A stretch of 33,011 nt of DNA from Lachnospiraceae bacterium (GCA_024698485.1 JAILRC010000073.1:1-33011), one strand, 5' to 3'; positions 1 to 7,968 are shown, counted from the first letter of the stretch. Numbers and translations: made by a program. The notes: generated by a model from the letters alone, not told the origin.

Positions 1-36
1 AAAAAACACCTCACTGCTTTTAAACAGTGAGGTGTT
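1..36 (-). terminator. Rho-independent terminator of the feo operon
   Basis: A perfect 12-bp inverted repeat (5-16 with 25-36, 8-nt loop) is followed on the minus strand by a run of T (the A run at 1-6). It lies 33 bp past the stop of the last feo gene and so ends that operon. Confidence 0.9.
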
Positions 37-68
37 CATTTATTTAAAGTAATGAGAAGGAACTCGAT

Positions 69-251
69 TTATTTTGCGGAGGTGCCGCAGGCAGTGCTGT
101 GACATGATCCGCTGCATCCGGAGCAGCAAGCGCAACATCCCGAGCATCCGCTGCTTCCTTTCTTTTTATTGGGGAGCAGGGCCTTGATGCATGCTGCAAC
201 CATTAATGCGACCATTGTGAGTGCTATTGCACTTCCGAGAACAGGTGACAT
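69..251 (-). CDS. FeoB-associated Cys-rich membrane mini-protein
   Basis: A 60-residue protein with one hydrophobic segment (about residues 4-26), a short basic patch (NKKK), and a tail with nine Cys in CSGCCACC-type clusters, then CHSTAC. This layout is that of the small Cys-rich proteins encoded after feoB in Firmicutes, which are thought to assist FeoB at the membrane in the way proteobacterial FeoC does, perhaps by binding iron or an Fe-S cluster; the biochemistry is not settled. The start is fixed by AAGGAGG a few bases upstream. The gene is the last of the operon, 27 bp after feoB and before a strong terminator. Family assignment is by composition and position. Confidence 0.85.
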   Translation of the reverse strand: MSPVLGSAIALTMVALMVAACIKALLPNKKKGSSGCSGCCACCSGCSGSCHSTACGTSAK

Positions 252-278
252 AAAAACCTCCTTGCTTAATTTAAAGAC

Positions 279-2531
279 TTAAGCTGCCTTTCCTTCCTTG
301 GGCTGGTAGCCCTTACGAACAAGCATATAGATAAGGCCTACAAGAAGAAGGATACCAAAGACGGTTCCTACGCCGAACTTTACGCCGCCGAAGAGACCGA
401 TAACATTGTATGTGATCATGGAGAGGACGTATGCCCAGCCTGTCATGTAGCCGATGGCTGCCCAGGTCCACTTTGCATTGTTCATCTCACGCTTGATGGC
501 GCCGATGGCTGCGAAGCAGGGAGCGCACAGCAGGTTGAAGATCATGAAGGAGAGGCCTGCAAAAGGTGTGTAATCATCTGCAACACGATCCCAGATGCCT
601 TCACCCTTTTCACCAAGTTCTTCGCCTGTTGCTTCTTCATCGTAAGCATAAAGGACACCGAAGGTACCGATGACTTCTTCCTTGGCAACAAGACCTGTGA
701 TGGTGGCTACGGAAGCTTTCCAGTTGCCGAAACCGAGAGGCTTGAAGACTACGGAAAGACCATTGCCTACTGCTGCGAGAAGGGATGCATCCATGGGATC
801 CAGTTCGTCGACTTCTACATCCATCCTGTTTGCCAGTTTTTCGGCATATTCTTCGGTCATCACTTCTTCGTCCTCGAAGAGATTTTCAACCATACCGAAC
901 TTTCCGTTTACGGAGCCGAAGGATGAAAGGAACCAGATGATGATGGAAGAGAGAAGGATAACGGAACCGGCTCTCTTAATGAAGGACCATCCTCTTTCCC
1001 AGGTGGAACGGAGAACACCGATGAACTTGGGGACGTGGTAAGCGGGAAGCTCCATTACGAAGGGAGCGGGTTCACCGGCAAACGCTTTGAACTTCTTAAG
1101 GATGATGCCTGAAAGAACTACGGAACCGATACCGATGAGCCAAGCAAGAGTGGCGATCCAAGGGGACTCACCGAAGATGGCTCCGGCAATGAGACCGATG
1201 ATGGGAAGCTTTGCTCCGCAGGGCATGAAGGTTGTGGTCATGACAGTCATCTTTCTGTCCCTGTCATTTTCAATGGTACGGGAAGCCATGATACCGGGAA
1301 CACCGCATCCTGTTGCAACAAGGCAGGGGATGAAGGATTTTCCGGAAAGACCGAACTGACGGAAGATACGGTCCATAACGAAGGCAACACGGGACATGTA
1401 TCCGATGTCTTCAAGAATGGCCAGGAAGAAGAAAAGTACCAGCATCTGAGGAACGAAGCCCAGAACCGCGCCTACGCCGGCTACGATACCATCCTGGATG
1501 AGACCGTAAACCCAACCGTCTTCTGCAACATTAAGGGCACCCAGGAGATTGTCGACGAGTCCGGGAACCCATTCACCGAAGATCACATCGTTTGCAAAGT
1601 CCGTTGCTCTTGTACCGATAGAAACAGCCCAACCGCCCATGGCGACGGCATAGATAAGGAACATGACACAGACGAAGATGGGAAGCCCCAGGATCCTGTT
1701 GGTCACGATCTTATCCACCTTGTCGGAAACTGTAAGATTGTCTTTTGCGGCGGCTTTTGTAACCGTATGTTTTGTTATGTCGGATATAAAATTGTATCTT
1801 TCGTTGGCAATGATGCTTTCTGCATCGTCATCAGCAGCTTTTTCTCTTTCTGCGATGATACCCTCAAATCTTGAAGAGGTTGTATTGATCTTTTCAAGAA
1901 ATTTGTCGTCACGCTCGAAAGCCTTTACTGCATACCATCTGAGAAGAGAGCGGTCGGTTTTTCCGGAAAGTTCTTTTTCCAATCTTGTAATGGCGTCCTC
2001 TGTCTCGGAACGGAAAACCTGAGGACGGTCGGGAAGTTTTCTGCTTTTTGCTGCTTTAACGGCAAGATCGATCACTTTATCTACGTTATCATTCTTTGCT
2101 GCGGCGATCTCGATAACATCACAACCGAGAGCCTTGGAAAGCTTGTTGATGTCGATCCTGCTTCCGGACTTTCTTACAAGGTCCATCATATTTACGGCAA
2201 CAACCATGGGAAGGCCCAGTTCAAGGAGCTGGGTTGTGAGATAAAGGTTACGTTCGATGTTTGTTCCGTCGATGATATTAAGGATGGCATCCGGTCTTTC
2301 ATCGATCAGATAGTTTGCGGAAACTACTTCTTCGAGAGAGTAGGGGGAGAGGGAATATATGCCCGGAAGATCCTGGATCAGTACATCATGATCTCCCTTG
2401 AATTTTCCTTCCTTCTTTTCGACAGTTACTCCGGGCCAGTTGCCCACATACTGGTTTGAGCCGGTCAGCGCATTGAACAGGGTGGTCTTTCCGCTGTTCG
2501 GGTTTCCGGCAAGTGCGATTCTGATACTCAT
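279..2531 (-). CDS. feoB: Ferrous iron transporter FeoB
   Basis: A 750-residue inner-membrane Fe(II) uptake protein with a cytosolic GTPase domain. Visible motifs are the P-loop GNPNSGKT (residues 9-16), the switch I region WPGVTVEKKEG, G3 DLPG (about 54-57) and G4 NMMD (about 113-116). A helical linker follows, then a polytopic membrane region from about residue 280 with the family Gate motifs, including the Cys-containing stretches PCLVATGCGVPG and MPCGAKLPI. Length is typical. The start has an AAAGGGAAAG ribosome site. It is the third gene of the operon after two FeoA-type genes, 18 bp from feoA. The upstream metalloregulator-like operators suggest iron-responsive repression. Confidence 0.97.
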   Translation of the reverse strand: MSIRIALAGNPNSGKTTLFNALTGSNQYVGNWPGVTVEKKEGKFKGDHDVLIQDLPGIYSLSPYSLEEVVSANYLIDERPDAILNIIDGTNIERNLYLTTQLLELGLPMVVAVNMMDLVRKSGSRIDINKLSKALGCDVIEIAAAKNDNVDKVIDLAVKAAKSRKLPDRPQVFRSETEDAITRLEKELSGKTDRSLLRWYAVKAFERDDKFLEKINTTSSRFEGIIAEREKAADDDAESIIANERYNFISDITKHTVTKAAAKDNLTVSDKVDKIVTNRILGLPIFVCVMFLIYAVAMGGWAVSIGTRATDFANDVIFGEWVPGLVDNLLGALNVAEDGWVYGLIQDGIVAGVGAVLGFVPQMLVLFFFLAILEDIGYMSRVAFVMDRIFRQFGLSGKSFIPCLVATGCGVPGIMASRTIENDRDRKMTVMTTTFMPCGAKLPIIGLIAGAIFGESPWIATLAWLIGIGSVVLSGIILKKFKAFAGEPAPFVMELPAYHVPKFIGVLRSTWERGWSFIKRAGSVILLSSIIIWFLSSFGSVNGKFGMVENLFEDEEVMTEEYAEKLANRMDVEVDELDPMDASLLAAVGNGLSVVFKPLGFGNWKASVATITGLVAKEEVIGTFGVLYAYDEEATGEELGEKGEGIWDRVADDYTPFAGLSFMIFNLLCAPCFAAIGAIKREMNNAKWTWAAIGYMTGWAYVLSMITYNVIGLFGGVKFGVGTVFGILLLVGLIYMLVRKGYQPKEGKAA

Positions 2532-2549
2532 TTGTTCTTTCCCTTTCCT

Positions 2550-2771
2550 TTATTCGACTTCGATCATCTCGGCATCAGCCTTACGAAGCGACAGCTCATA
2601 GTTTCGGATCTTTAACTCCATGGGATCCCCCAAAGGAGCAACCTTGCGGACATATACTTCCACACCTTTGGTGATGCCCATGTCCATGATCCTTCGTTTT
2701 ACGGGTCCTTCACCGTGCAGGCGAACAACCTTCGCTGATTCGCCTACGTGTAAGTCTCGCAGCGTTTTCAT
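2550..2771 (-). CDS. feoA: FeoA domain protein
   Basis: A 73-residue SH3-like FeoA protein, a small cytosolic partner needed for FeoB-dependent iron uptake. The family pattern is clear: LHVGESAKVVRLHGEG at the start, then RRIMDMGITKGVEVYVRKVAPLGDP and a C-terminal LSLRKADAEMIEV strand. The ribosome site AAGGAGG lies about 9 bases before the chosen ATG; an ATG 7 bases further up is out of frame. It sits between a second FeoA-like gene (48 bp upstream) and feoB (18 bp downstream). Confidence 0.93.
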   Translation of the reverse strand: MKTLRDLHVGESAKVVRLHGEGPVKRRIMDMGITKGVEVYVRKVAPLGDPMELKIRNYELSLRKADAEMIEVE

Positions 2772-2819
2772 ATTCCATATCCTCCTTATAACAACACATC
2801 AATATGGCGCCCTGTCGTT

Positions 2820-3035
2820 TCAGACCACCATTATTTTAGAAGCCATTTCGCGGGTCAGGGCAAGCCTTGACTCTTTGAGATTGATTATAAGATTGCCGCC
2901 TTGACTCTGTATAACGGAAAGCCTTGCCTGAGCAACAAAACCCAGATCCGCAAGATGAGTTCTCAACTGTGGAGAGCCTCCTACTTTACATACTGTTGCT
3001 TCCTGTCCTGCCTGTAATAAACTGAGTGGCATCAT
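2820..3035 (-). CDS. Second FeoA-like protein, first gene of the feo operon
   Basis: A 71-residue protein with the FeoA pattern in more diverged form: PLSLLQAGQEATVCKVGG, then LRTHLADLGFVAQARLSVIQSQGGNLI and a final LTREMASKIMVV. Clostridial feo operons often carry two separate FeoA proteins, which may form a heteromeric regulator of FeoB; that is inference here. Two tandem ATGs (3035 and 3032) follow an AAAGG ribosome site. It lies directly downstream of the operator-covered promoter at 3102-3130. Confidence 0.88.
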   Translation of the reverse strand: MMPLSLLQAGQEATVCKVGGSPQLRTHLADLGFVAQARLSVIQSQGGNLIINLKESRLALTREMASKIMVV

Positions 3036-3074
3036 TCATCATCCTTTCTCTTGGCCCTTTGGGCTGACTTCTCA

Positions 3075-3094
3075 GAGTTAGCCTTACCTAACTC
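3075..3094 (-). promoter_or_regulatory. Operator 1 of the feo promoter
   Basis: A perfect palindrome with 7-bp arms, GAGTTAG-N6-CTAACTC. The core GTTAG-N6-CTAAC matches the arm sequence and spacing of operator 2 and resembles the DtxR/IdeR iron-repressor box TTAGGTTAGCCTAACCTAA. It lies downstream of the -10 box, in or just after the transcription start. Assignment to a DtxR-family regulator is inference from similarity. Confidence 0.75.
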
Positions 3095-3101
3095 CGAGGG
3101 T

Positions 3102-3130
3102 ATGTTAGCACAGGCTAACATCCGTGTCAA
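3102..3130 (-). promoter_or_regulatory. feo operon promoter with overlapping operator 2
   Basis: On the minus strand TTGACA (3125-3130), a 17-bp spacer and TAACAT (3102-3107) form a sigma-A promoter. The spacer and -10 box are covered by the perfect palindrome TGTTAGC-N4-GCTAACA (3103-3120). A bound repressor would occlude RNA polymerase. Centre-to-centre distance to operator 1 is 27 bp. Confidence 0.8.
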
Positions 3131-3151
3131 GCATATTTTTCTGTACTTTTT

Positions 3152-3193
3152 ACAAAAAAAACAGCACAGGTGACTCAAAGTCCTGTGCTGTTT
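3152..3193 (-). terminator. Rho-independent terminator after dfx
   Basis: Inverted repeat AAACAGCACAGG (3159-3170) with CCTGTGCTGTTT (3182-3193). On the minus strand the stem is followed by eight T. It ends the dfx transcript just upstream of the feo promoter. Confidence 0.88.
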
Positions 3194-3230
3194 GATATGT
3201 AGAAATAAATTTTTTATAAATTTTTGGCCT

Positions 3231-3605
3231 TCATGCCTTCCATAAGGAATGAAGGTTACAATATGCATAAACGGCAACTACTTCATCTCCGGGGCATAGA
3301 GCAAATTCAGCCTTGGGAGCGTCTCCGGGCTTCAGTGCTTTTCTTTGATTGCCTGACTTTGTCTGCAGAGCGATCCACTCGATGTAATGCTCGGGGAGCA
3401 TGGGATGTTCAACGGATCCGACGGTTACCGTTACGATGTTGCCTTTTACTTCGAATACGGGAACGTGTTTTTCGCGAGCGCCGTCAGATGTGCCTGCCTT
3501 GATCTCTTTCATCTCTTCACCGCAGCATGTGACCGGACATCCGGTACCTTTTACGATGGCTACGATCTGTCCGCATTTTGAACAACGATAGAATATGAGT
3601 TTCAT
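3231..3605 (-). CDS. dfx: Desulfoferrodoxin (2Fe superoxide reductase)
   Basis: A 124-residue cytosolic enzyme that reduces superoxide to hydrogen peroxide without making oxygen, typical of anaerobes. The N-terminal rubredoxin-like centre has Cys8, Cys11, Cys27 and Cys28. The C-terminal catalytic iron site has His47 in EKHVP, His67 in EHPM, His73 in EHYIEW, and Cys116/His119 in YCNLHSLW; Glu45-Lys46 before His47 is the conserved EKH motif. Length and ligand spacing match full-length two-domain enzymes. The ribosome site AGGAGG is clear. It has its own consensus promoter and terminator, so it is not cotranscribed with the feo operon downstream, though an oxidative/iron stress link is plausible. 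Confidence 0.96.
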   Translation of the reverse strand: MKLIFYRCSKCGQIVAIVKGTGCPVTCCGEEMKEIKAGTSDGAREKHVPVFEVKGNIVTVTVGSVEHPMLPEHYIEWIALQTKSGNQRKALKPGDAPKAEFALCPGDEVVAVYAYCNLHSLWKA

Positions 3606-3657
3606 AGTTACCTCCTGTTTTGTTTATAATGGGGCACGGGGCCTCTTCATAAGGTTA

Positions 3658-3686
3658 ATTATATGGTAAATGGGTGGGAGTGTCAA
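3658..3686 (-). promoter_or_regulatory. dfx promoter, perfect consensus
   Basis: On the minus strand TTGACA (3681-3686), a 17-bp spacer and TATAAT (3658-3663), exact matches to both sigma-A boxes, about 50 bp before the dfx ATG. This predicts strong constitutive expression unless a repressor acts. No obvious palindrome overlaps it. Confidence 0.88.
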
Positions 3687-3708
3687 TAAAGCCGGGATAA
3701 AACATTTG

Positions 3709-3738
3709 TTGACAATCCCCTTTAAAATAGACTATATT
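3709..3738 (+). promoter_or_regulatory. Promoter of the cysE-mnmA group
   Basis: TTGACA (3709-3714), an 18-bp spacer and TATATT (3733-3738), pointing away from the dfx promoter. It lies about 65 bp before the serine acetyltransferase start and is the only good promoter before that run of co-directional genes. Confidence 0.7.
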
Positions 3739-3809
3739 TGACTTTAAGTAATTGCACACATTAACGTATTTCAGTTTCTGCTGAGTTTTATCATATGGAA
3801 GGAAGAAAC

Positions 3810-4724
3810 ATGGACAGAAAAGAAAAAGATGACATATTGGACGAACTTGTTGACAAGATAAATGAAAACTATGACAACAACGACCTTCTGAACCCCTTCG
3901 GGAAAAACAATCTCCCCGACAGAGACAGGATCGTTACCATCATAAAAGCCATCAGGAGACTCATGTTCCCCGGCTACTCGGGACAGATGGAGTTTGAGAA
4001 GTCTTCCTCACGCTATTTTGCGGGGGAGATGATCAGTTCCATCATAGAAGAACTGAAGACCCAGATCCTTGTGGCTCTGAGATACGGCAGGAACGTGGTT
4101 CCGGAATGCGAAGCTCTGGTGGAAGAAGCCGAGGAGATCAGCCTTAAATTTGCCCGGAAATTTCCTGAAATACAGAGGATATTGCTGACAGACATCCAGG
4201 CGGCATTTGACGGGGATCCCGCATCGGGGAGCAAGGAAGCCATCATCTTTTCATACCCCGGTTTTAATGCCATCTTTGTTTATCGCATAGCCCATGAACT
4301 CTATCTCATGAACGTTCCTTTCATTCCCAGGATGATGACGGAATATGCCCATTCGAGAACGGGTATCGACATCAATCCCGGAGCGGTGATAGGAGAGTAC
4401 TTCTTCATTGACCACGGAACAGGCGTTGTTATCGGAGAGACCACGGAGATCGGAAACAATGTGAAGATCTATCAGGGTGTGACCCTGGGAGCCCTTTCCA
4501 CAAGAATGGGCCAGCTTCTTGCGGGCAAGAAACGTCACCCCACCATCAAGGACAACGTTACCATCTACTCCAACGCATCTATCCTTGGGGGCGAGACGGT
4601 GATCGGCGAGAACTGCACCATCGGAGGTAACGCTTTCATCACGGATCCCGTACCCGCCAATACTCTGGTCAGCATGAAGAGTCCCGAACTCACCTTCAAG
4701 GGGAAGGATCAGGGAAGGAAGTAA
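3810..4724 (+). CDS. Serine O-acetyltransferase (long CysE/EpsC type)
   Basis: Transfers acetyl from acetyl-CoA to L-serine, giving O-acetylserine for cysteine synthesis in the cytosol. The C-terminal half is a left-handed beta helix of hexapeptide repeats with the family signature SRTGIDINPGAVIG, FIDHGTGVVIGET (catalytic His), IGNNVKIYQGVTLGA and IGENCTIGGNAFI. The N-terminal 150 or so residues are the helical domain of the longer serine acetyltransferases. I chose the ATG at 3810 (304 residues) because GGAAGGAAG sits just before it; an in-frame ATG at 3795 has no ribosome site. The next gene, mnmA, lies 24 bp away and uses sulfur that ultimately comes from cysteine, so the pairing makes metabolic sense. 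Confidence 0.9.
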   Translation: MDRKEKDDILDELVDKINENYDNNDLLNPFGKNNLPDRDRIVTIIKAIRRLMFPGYSGQMEFEKSSSRYFAGEMISSIIEELKTQILVALRYGRNVVPECEALVEEAEEISLKFARKFPEIQRILLTDIQAAFDGDPASGSKEAIIFSYPGFNAIFVYRIAHELYLMNVPFIPRMMTEYAHSRTGIDINPGAVIGEYFFIDHGTGVVIGETTEIGNNVKIYQGVTLGALSTRMGQLLAGKKRHPTIKDNVTIYSNASILGGETVIGENCTIGGNAFITDPVPANTLVSMKSPELTFKGKDQGRK

Positions 4725-4748
4725 GTTTTACAAACACGGAGAGCATAT

Positions 4749-5828
4749 ATGAGCAAGAAAGTTGTTGTGGGCATGTCGGGAGGCGTGGATTCATCCGTAT
4801 GCGCATGGCTATTAAAAGAACAGGGTTATGATGTCACGGGAGCCACCATGGAGATCTGGCAGGATAACCCCGAAAAGACCGAAAAAGAAGGGGGCTGCTG
4901 CGGGCTCAGTGCCGTGGACGATGCCAGACGGGTGGCGGAATGCCTTGACATACCCTACTATGTTATGAATTTCAGAGAGACCTTTAAGGAAAAGGTCATC
5001 GATGAGTTTACAGCTTCTTATCTTAAGGGCGTGACCCCCAACCCTTGCATACTCTGCAATCGGTTTGTGAAATGGGAAGCCTTCCTTGCAAGATGCATGG
5101 AGATCGGCGCGGATTACATCGCCACGGGACATTATGCACAGGTGGTAAAACTGGAGAACGGCAGATACACCATAAAAAAGGCGGTGAGCCGTTCGAAGGA
5201 TCAGAGCTATGTACTCTATTCCTTGAGTCAGTTTGAACTCGCCCACACACTGATGCCCGTGGGCACCTATGAAAAGCCCGAGATACGTGGTATCGCAGAG
5301 AAAACGGGACTTCCCGTGGCGCACAAAAAGGACAGCCAGGACATATGCTTCATCGAGGATGGGGACTATGCGGGCTTTATCGAGAAAGAAACCGGAAGTC
5401 ACGGAACCGACGGAGTTTTTAAGGACCTTCGGGGAAATGTTCTGGGAAAACATTCCGGAACCGCAAGATACACCATAGGACAGCGAAAGGGACTGGACAT
5501 CGCTCTGGGCCACAGGGCATATGTCTGCGATATAGATGCGGAAAGCGGAGATGTGCTTCTCGGAAGCAACGAGGACTTGTTCACAACAGAGGTTTACGCC
5601 GCGGACATAAATTATATGGGAGAAGAGAACTTTGACGAGAACGAACTCTACACCGCAAAGATCCGTTACTCCCAGGAAAACGTCCCTGTTCGTGTAAAAT
5701 ATGTTTCAAAAGATGTTATCTGCCTCACTTTCGAAAAGCCTGTCAGGGCAGCAACACCCGGTCAGGCGGCAGTGGTCTATAAGGATGACTGGATCGTTGG
5801 GGGCGGAACCATAATAAAAAGAAGATGA
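4749..5828 (+). CDS. mnmA: tRNA-specific 2-thiouridylase MnmA
   Basis: Installs 2-thiouridine at the wobble position of Lys, Glu and Gln tRNAs, using ATP and sulfur relayed from a cysteine desulfurase. The PP-loop SGGVDSS is at residues 10-16. The catalytic Cys100 is in NPCILCN and the persulfide Cys200 in DICFIEDGDY, the spacing seen in characterised MnmA proteins. The C-terminal region carries the TIGQRKGL motif. At 359 residues it is full length. GGAGAG precedes the ATG. No cysteine desulfurase gene is in the window. Confidence 0.97.
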   Translation: MSKKVVVGMSGGVDSSVCAWLLKEQGYDVTGATMEIWQDNPEKTEKEGGCCGLSAVDDARRVAECLDIPYYVMNFRETFKEKVIDEFTASYLKGVTPNPCILCNRFVKWEAFLARCMEIGADYIATGHYAQVVKLENGRYTIKKAVSRSKDQSYVLYSLSQFELAHTLMPVGTYEKPEIRGIAEKTGLPVAHKKDSQDICFIEDGDYAGFIEKETGSHGTDGVFKDLRGNVLGKHSGTARYTIGQRKGLDIALGHRAYVCDIDAESGDVLLGSNEDLFTTEVYAADINYMGEENFDENELYTAKIRYSQENVPVRVKYVSKDVICLTFEKPVRAATPGQAAVVYKDDWIVGGGTIIKRR

Positions 5829-5858
5829 TCGATCTGAGGATCGGTCACGGGAGGAAGA

Positions 5859-5963
5859 ATGGCAGGAGGAAATATGGCACTGGCAATATTGGGAGTTACA
5901 GGTCTTGTGTTTACCATCGCTGCGGTGGTAGTGGTGGTCGTATTGCTTAAAAAGAAAAAATAG
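5859..5963 (+). CDS. Tiny single-pass membrane peptide
   Basis: A 34-codon reading frame, or 29 codons from the second ATG at 5874. Each ATG has its own purine-rich ribosome site: GGGAGG before the first, AGGAGG before the second. The peptide is a single Val/Leu/Ile/Ala-rich membrane segment with four Lys at the end (VVVVVVLLKKKK), so the C terminus should face the cytosol. It fits exactly in the 156-bp gap between mnmA and the ZIP transporter, 21 bp before the latter, as a cotranscribed gene would. I recognise no family. A role as a small partner of the transporter is only suggested by position. Confidence 0.6.
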   Translation: MAGGNMALAILGVTGLVFTIAAVVVVVVLLKKKK

Positions 5964-5984
5964 ACCGATCCGAGGTGAAACGTA

Positions 5985-6788
5985 ATGAACAGAGTTTTAA
6001 GTACAGTCATAGGACTGTTGATACCCTTTATCGGGACAACGGCCGGTTCTGCCTGTGTATTTTTCATGCGCGGACAGATGAAAGAATCGGTTCAGAGGAG
6101 TCTTCTGGGGTTCGCTTCCGGGGTAATGGTGGCGGCTTCTGTTTGGTCTCTGTTGATCCCTGCATTGGAAGCTTCGGTAGAGATGGGGAGGCTTGCATTT
6201 GTTCCTTCTGCGGTAGGCGTTGCGGCGGGAATGGGATTTCTCTTGCTTCTGGACCACCTGATCCCCCATCTTCATCTGAAAGCTGATAAACCGGAAGGTA
6301 TACTTAACAGGAAGAAAGTCATCAGCAGATCAGTGATGCTGTGTCTTGCGGTGACCTTACACAATATTCCCGAAGGAATGGCTCCCGGCGTTGTATTTGC
6401 GGGAGTACTGAAGGGAGAAGAAGGCATGACCATGGCGGCTGCTCTCGCACTTGCCATAGGTATAGCCGTTCAGAACTTTCCGGAAGGGGCTGTCATCTCT
6501 CTGCCTTTGGCAAGCGAAGGCGAGAAAAAGGGCAGAGCCTTTATGCTGGGAACGCTTTCCGGTGCCGTTGAACCTGTAATGGCACTTTTGACTATATTCT
6601 TAACACAGTTTATTTCAAATCTGCTTCCCTATCTTCTGGCTTTTGCCGCAGGAGCAATGCTCTATGTGGTGGTGGAAGAACTCATACCTGAGGCTGCGGG
6701 AAGTGAAAAAGATCATACAAATCACGGGACCGTGGGCTTCGGCGTAGGCTTCATCCTTATGATGATCCTAGACGTGGCTCTCGGCTGA
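5985..6788 (+). CDS. ZIP family divalent metal transporter
   Basis: A 267-residue polytopic membrane protein of the ZIP (ZupT/GufA-like) family, which imports zinc, iron or manganese. The two metal-site helices are visible as HNIPEGMAPGVVFAG and QNFPEGAVISLPLASEG, the latter with the bacterial Q/N-F-P-E-G form. A glycine-rich first helix and the C-terminal VVVEELIPEA (the extra metal-binding helix) also fit. A short His-containing loop (LDHLIPHLHLK) lies before the metal-site helices. GAGGTG precedes the start. Substrate cannot be read from sequence. It lies between a tiny membrane peptide and a CapA-like phosphoesterase in a tightly spaced run. Confidence 0.92.
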   Translation: MNRVLSTVIGLLIPFIGTTAGSACVFFMRGQMKESVQRSLLGFASGVMVAASVWSLLIPALEASVEMGRLAFVPSAVGVAAGMGFLLLLDHLIPHLHLKADKPEGILNRKKVISRSVMLCLAVTLHNIPEGMAPGVVFAGVLKGEEGMTMAAALALAIGIAVQNFPEGAVISLPLASEGEKKGRAFMLGTLSGAVEPVMALLTIFLTQFISNLLPYLLAFAAGAMLYVVVEELIPEAAGSEKDHTNHGTVGFGVGFILMMILDVALG

Positions 6789-6804
6789 TGCAAACGAAAA
6801 AGAT

Positions 6805-7968
6805 ATGAAAGACAGATTAACTTTGGTCTTTACCGGAGACATCGGTTTTGACCGTTATATGAACAGAAAATGGGAAGACGAGGAATTGCTGTCCGAAGAT
6901 GTTCTGGCTTTCTTTAATGATGCAGATCATGTGATACCCAATGTGGAAGGGCCTTTGGTGGCGGACATCGGAGACAGAGCTTCTACGGGAACGGCTCAAC
7001 TCATGCATGCCATGTCTCCCGAGGCTGTCCGGGTTCTGAAAAAGATCGGAGCGGACATATGGAATCTTTGCAACAACCACATTCTGGATGCAGGAGACGA
7101 GGGAGTAAAAGCCACCCTGGAGGAGGCACGTAAGGCGGGAGCAAAAACTGTGGGAGCGGGAATGAACCTCACGGAAGCCGCGAGACCTCTCTATCTTGAA
7201 GGAGCGGGAGGAGTGGGGATCTTCTCGGTCGGATACAGAAGAGGATGCAAACCTGCCGGAGAGCAAAAGGCAGGCTGTCTTCTCTGGAATGAAAGAGAAC
7301 TGATCAAAGCCAATATCGAGGAGATCAAAAAGAAATGCCGTTGGTGCATAGTGATCGCCCATGGCGGAGAAGAATTCACTTCCCTGCCTTCACCCTATAC
7401 AAGAGAACGATATCTGGATTACCTTGACATGGGAGCGGACGCTGTGGTGGCTCATCATCCCCATGTTCCCATGAACTACGAGAGAGTGGGAGATAAGATC
7501 ATCTTCTATTCCCTGGGAAATTTCATTTTTGACACCGATTATCAGAGAGCCCAGTTCAACACGGAACGTGGGATACTTTTGAAACTTTTGCTGAATGGAA
7601 AGGGCTTTTCCTTCGAGGCGAAGGGGCTTCTCATAGACAGAGATGATGAAAGGGTAAAGACAGCACCCCTTCCGGACATATTTGCGGATGTCAACGGGAC
7701 AGAATATGACCTGCTTTCACCTTTGGCTGCCAAGATGTTAGTGGCTGCAACAAAAAGACAGGTTATCTTCCTGAAGCCCGAGGAATATAAGGACGCCGAT
7801 GAGGAAAAGTGGAAAGCAAATTTCGACGACCCCATGAGAAGCGGAAGAGTTCCGGGGGAGGCACTGGATTTTCGGATCATATGTCCTCTTGCGGAAAAGG
7901 CAGAGGAAGGGGCATGGAAAAAAAGCACGCTGAATAAGGTCAGAGACTATATCTTAAGGCAGATGTAG
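6805..7968 (+). CDS. CapA/PgsA-like metallophosphoesterase
   Basis: A 387-residue member of the CapA (PGA_cap) group of calcineurin-like phosphoesterases, named after poly-gamma-glutamate capsule synthesis; many members have other, unknown roles. Motifs in order: FTGDIGFDR, NVEGPLV, NLCNNHILDAGDEG, IAHGGEEF, VVAHHPHVP and YSLGNFIFD, which together give the metal-ligand Asp, Asn and His set. There is no signal peptide or membrane anchor, unlike classical CapA/PgsA, so it is probably cytosolic. The ribosome site is weak (AACGAAAAAG) and the gene starts 16 bp after the ZIP gene, suggesting translational coupling. No other capsule genes are nearby. Confidence 0.85.
   Translation: MKDRLTLVFTGDIGFDRYMNRKWEDEELLSEDVLAFFNDADHVIPNVEGPLVADIGDRASTGTAQLMHAMSPEAVRVLKKIGADIWNLCNNHILDAGDEGVKATLEEARKAGAKTVGAGMNLTEAARPLYLEGAGGVGIFSVGYRRGCKPAGEQKAGCLLWNERELIKANIEEIKKKCRWCIVIAHGGEEFTSLPSPYTRERYLDYLDMGADAVVAHHPHVPMNYERVGDKIIFYSLGNFIFDTDYQRAQFNTERGILLKLLLNGKGFSFEAKGLLIDRDDERVKTAPLPDIFADVNGTEYDLLSPLAAKMLVAATKRQVIFLKPEEYKDADEEKWKANFDDPMRSGRVPGEALDFRIICPLAEKAEEGAWKKSTLNKVRDYILRQM

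Noticed and set aside
3032..3277. 81-residue minus-strand frame across the dfx terminator and feo promoter
   Set aside because: It spans a terminator, a promoter and both operators and has no ribosome site.
4812..5513. Long minus-strand frame inside mnmA
   Set aside because: A shadow of mnmA, whose motifs are all on the plus strand; the same holds for long antisense frames in rho, the phosphodiesterase and DUF1846 genes.
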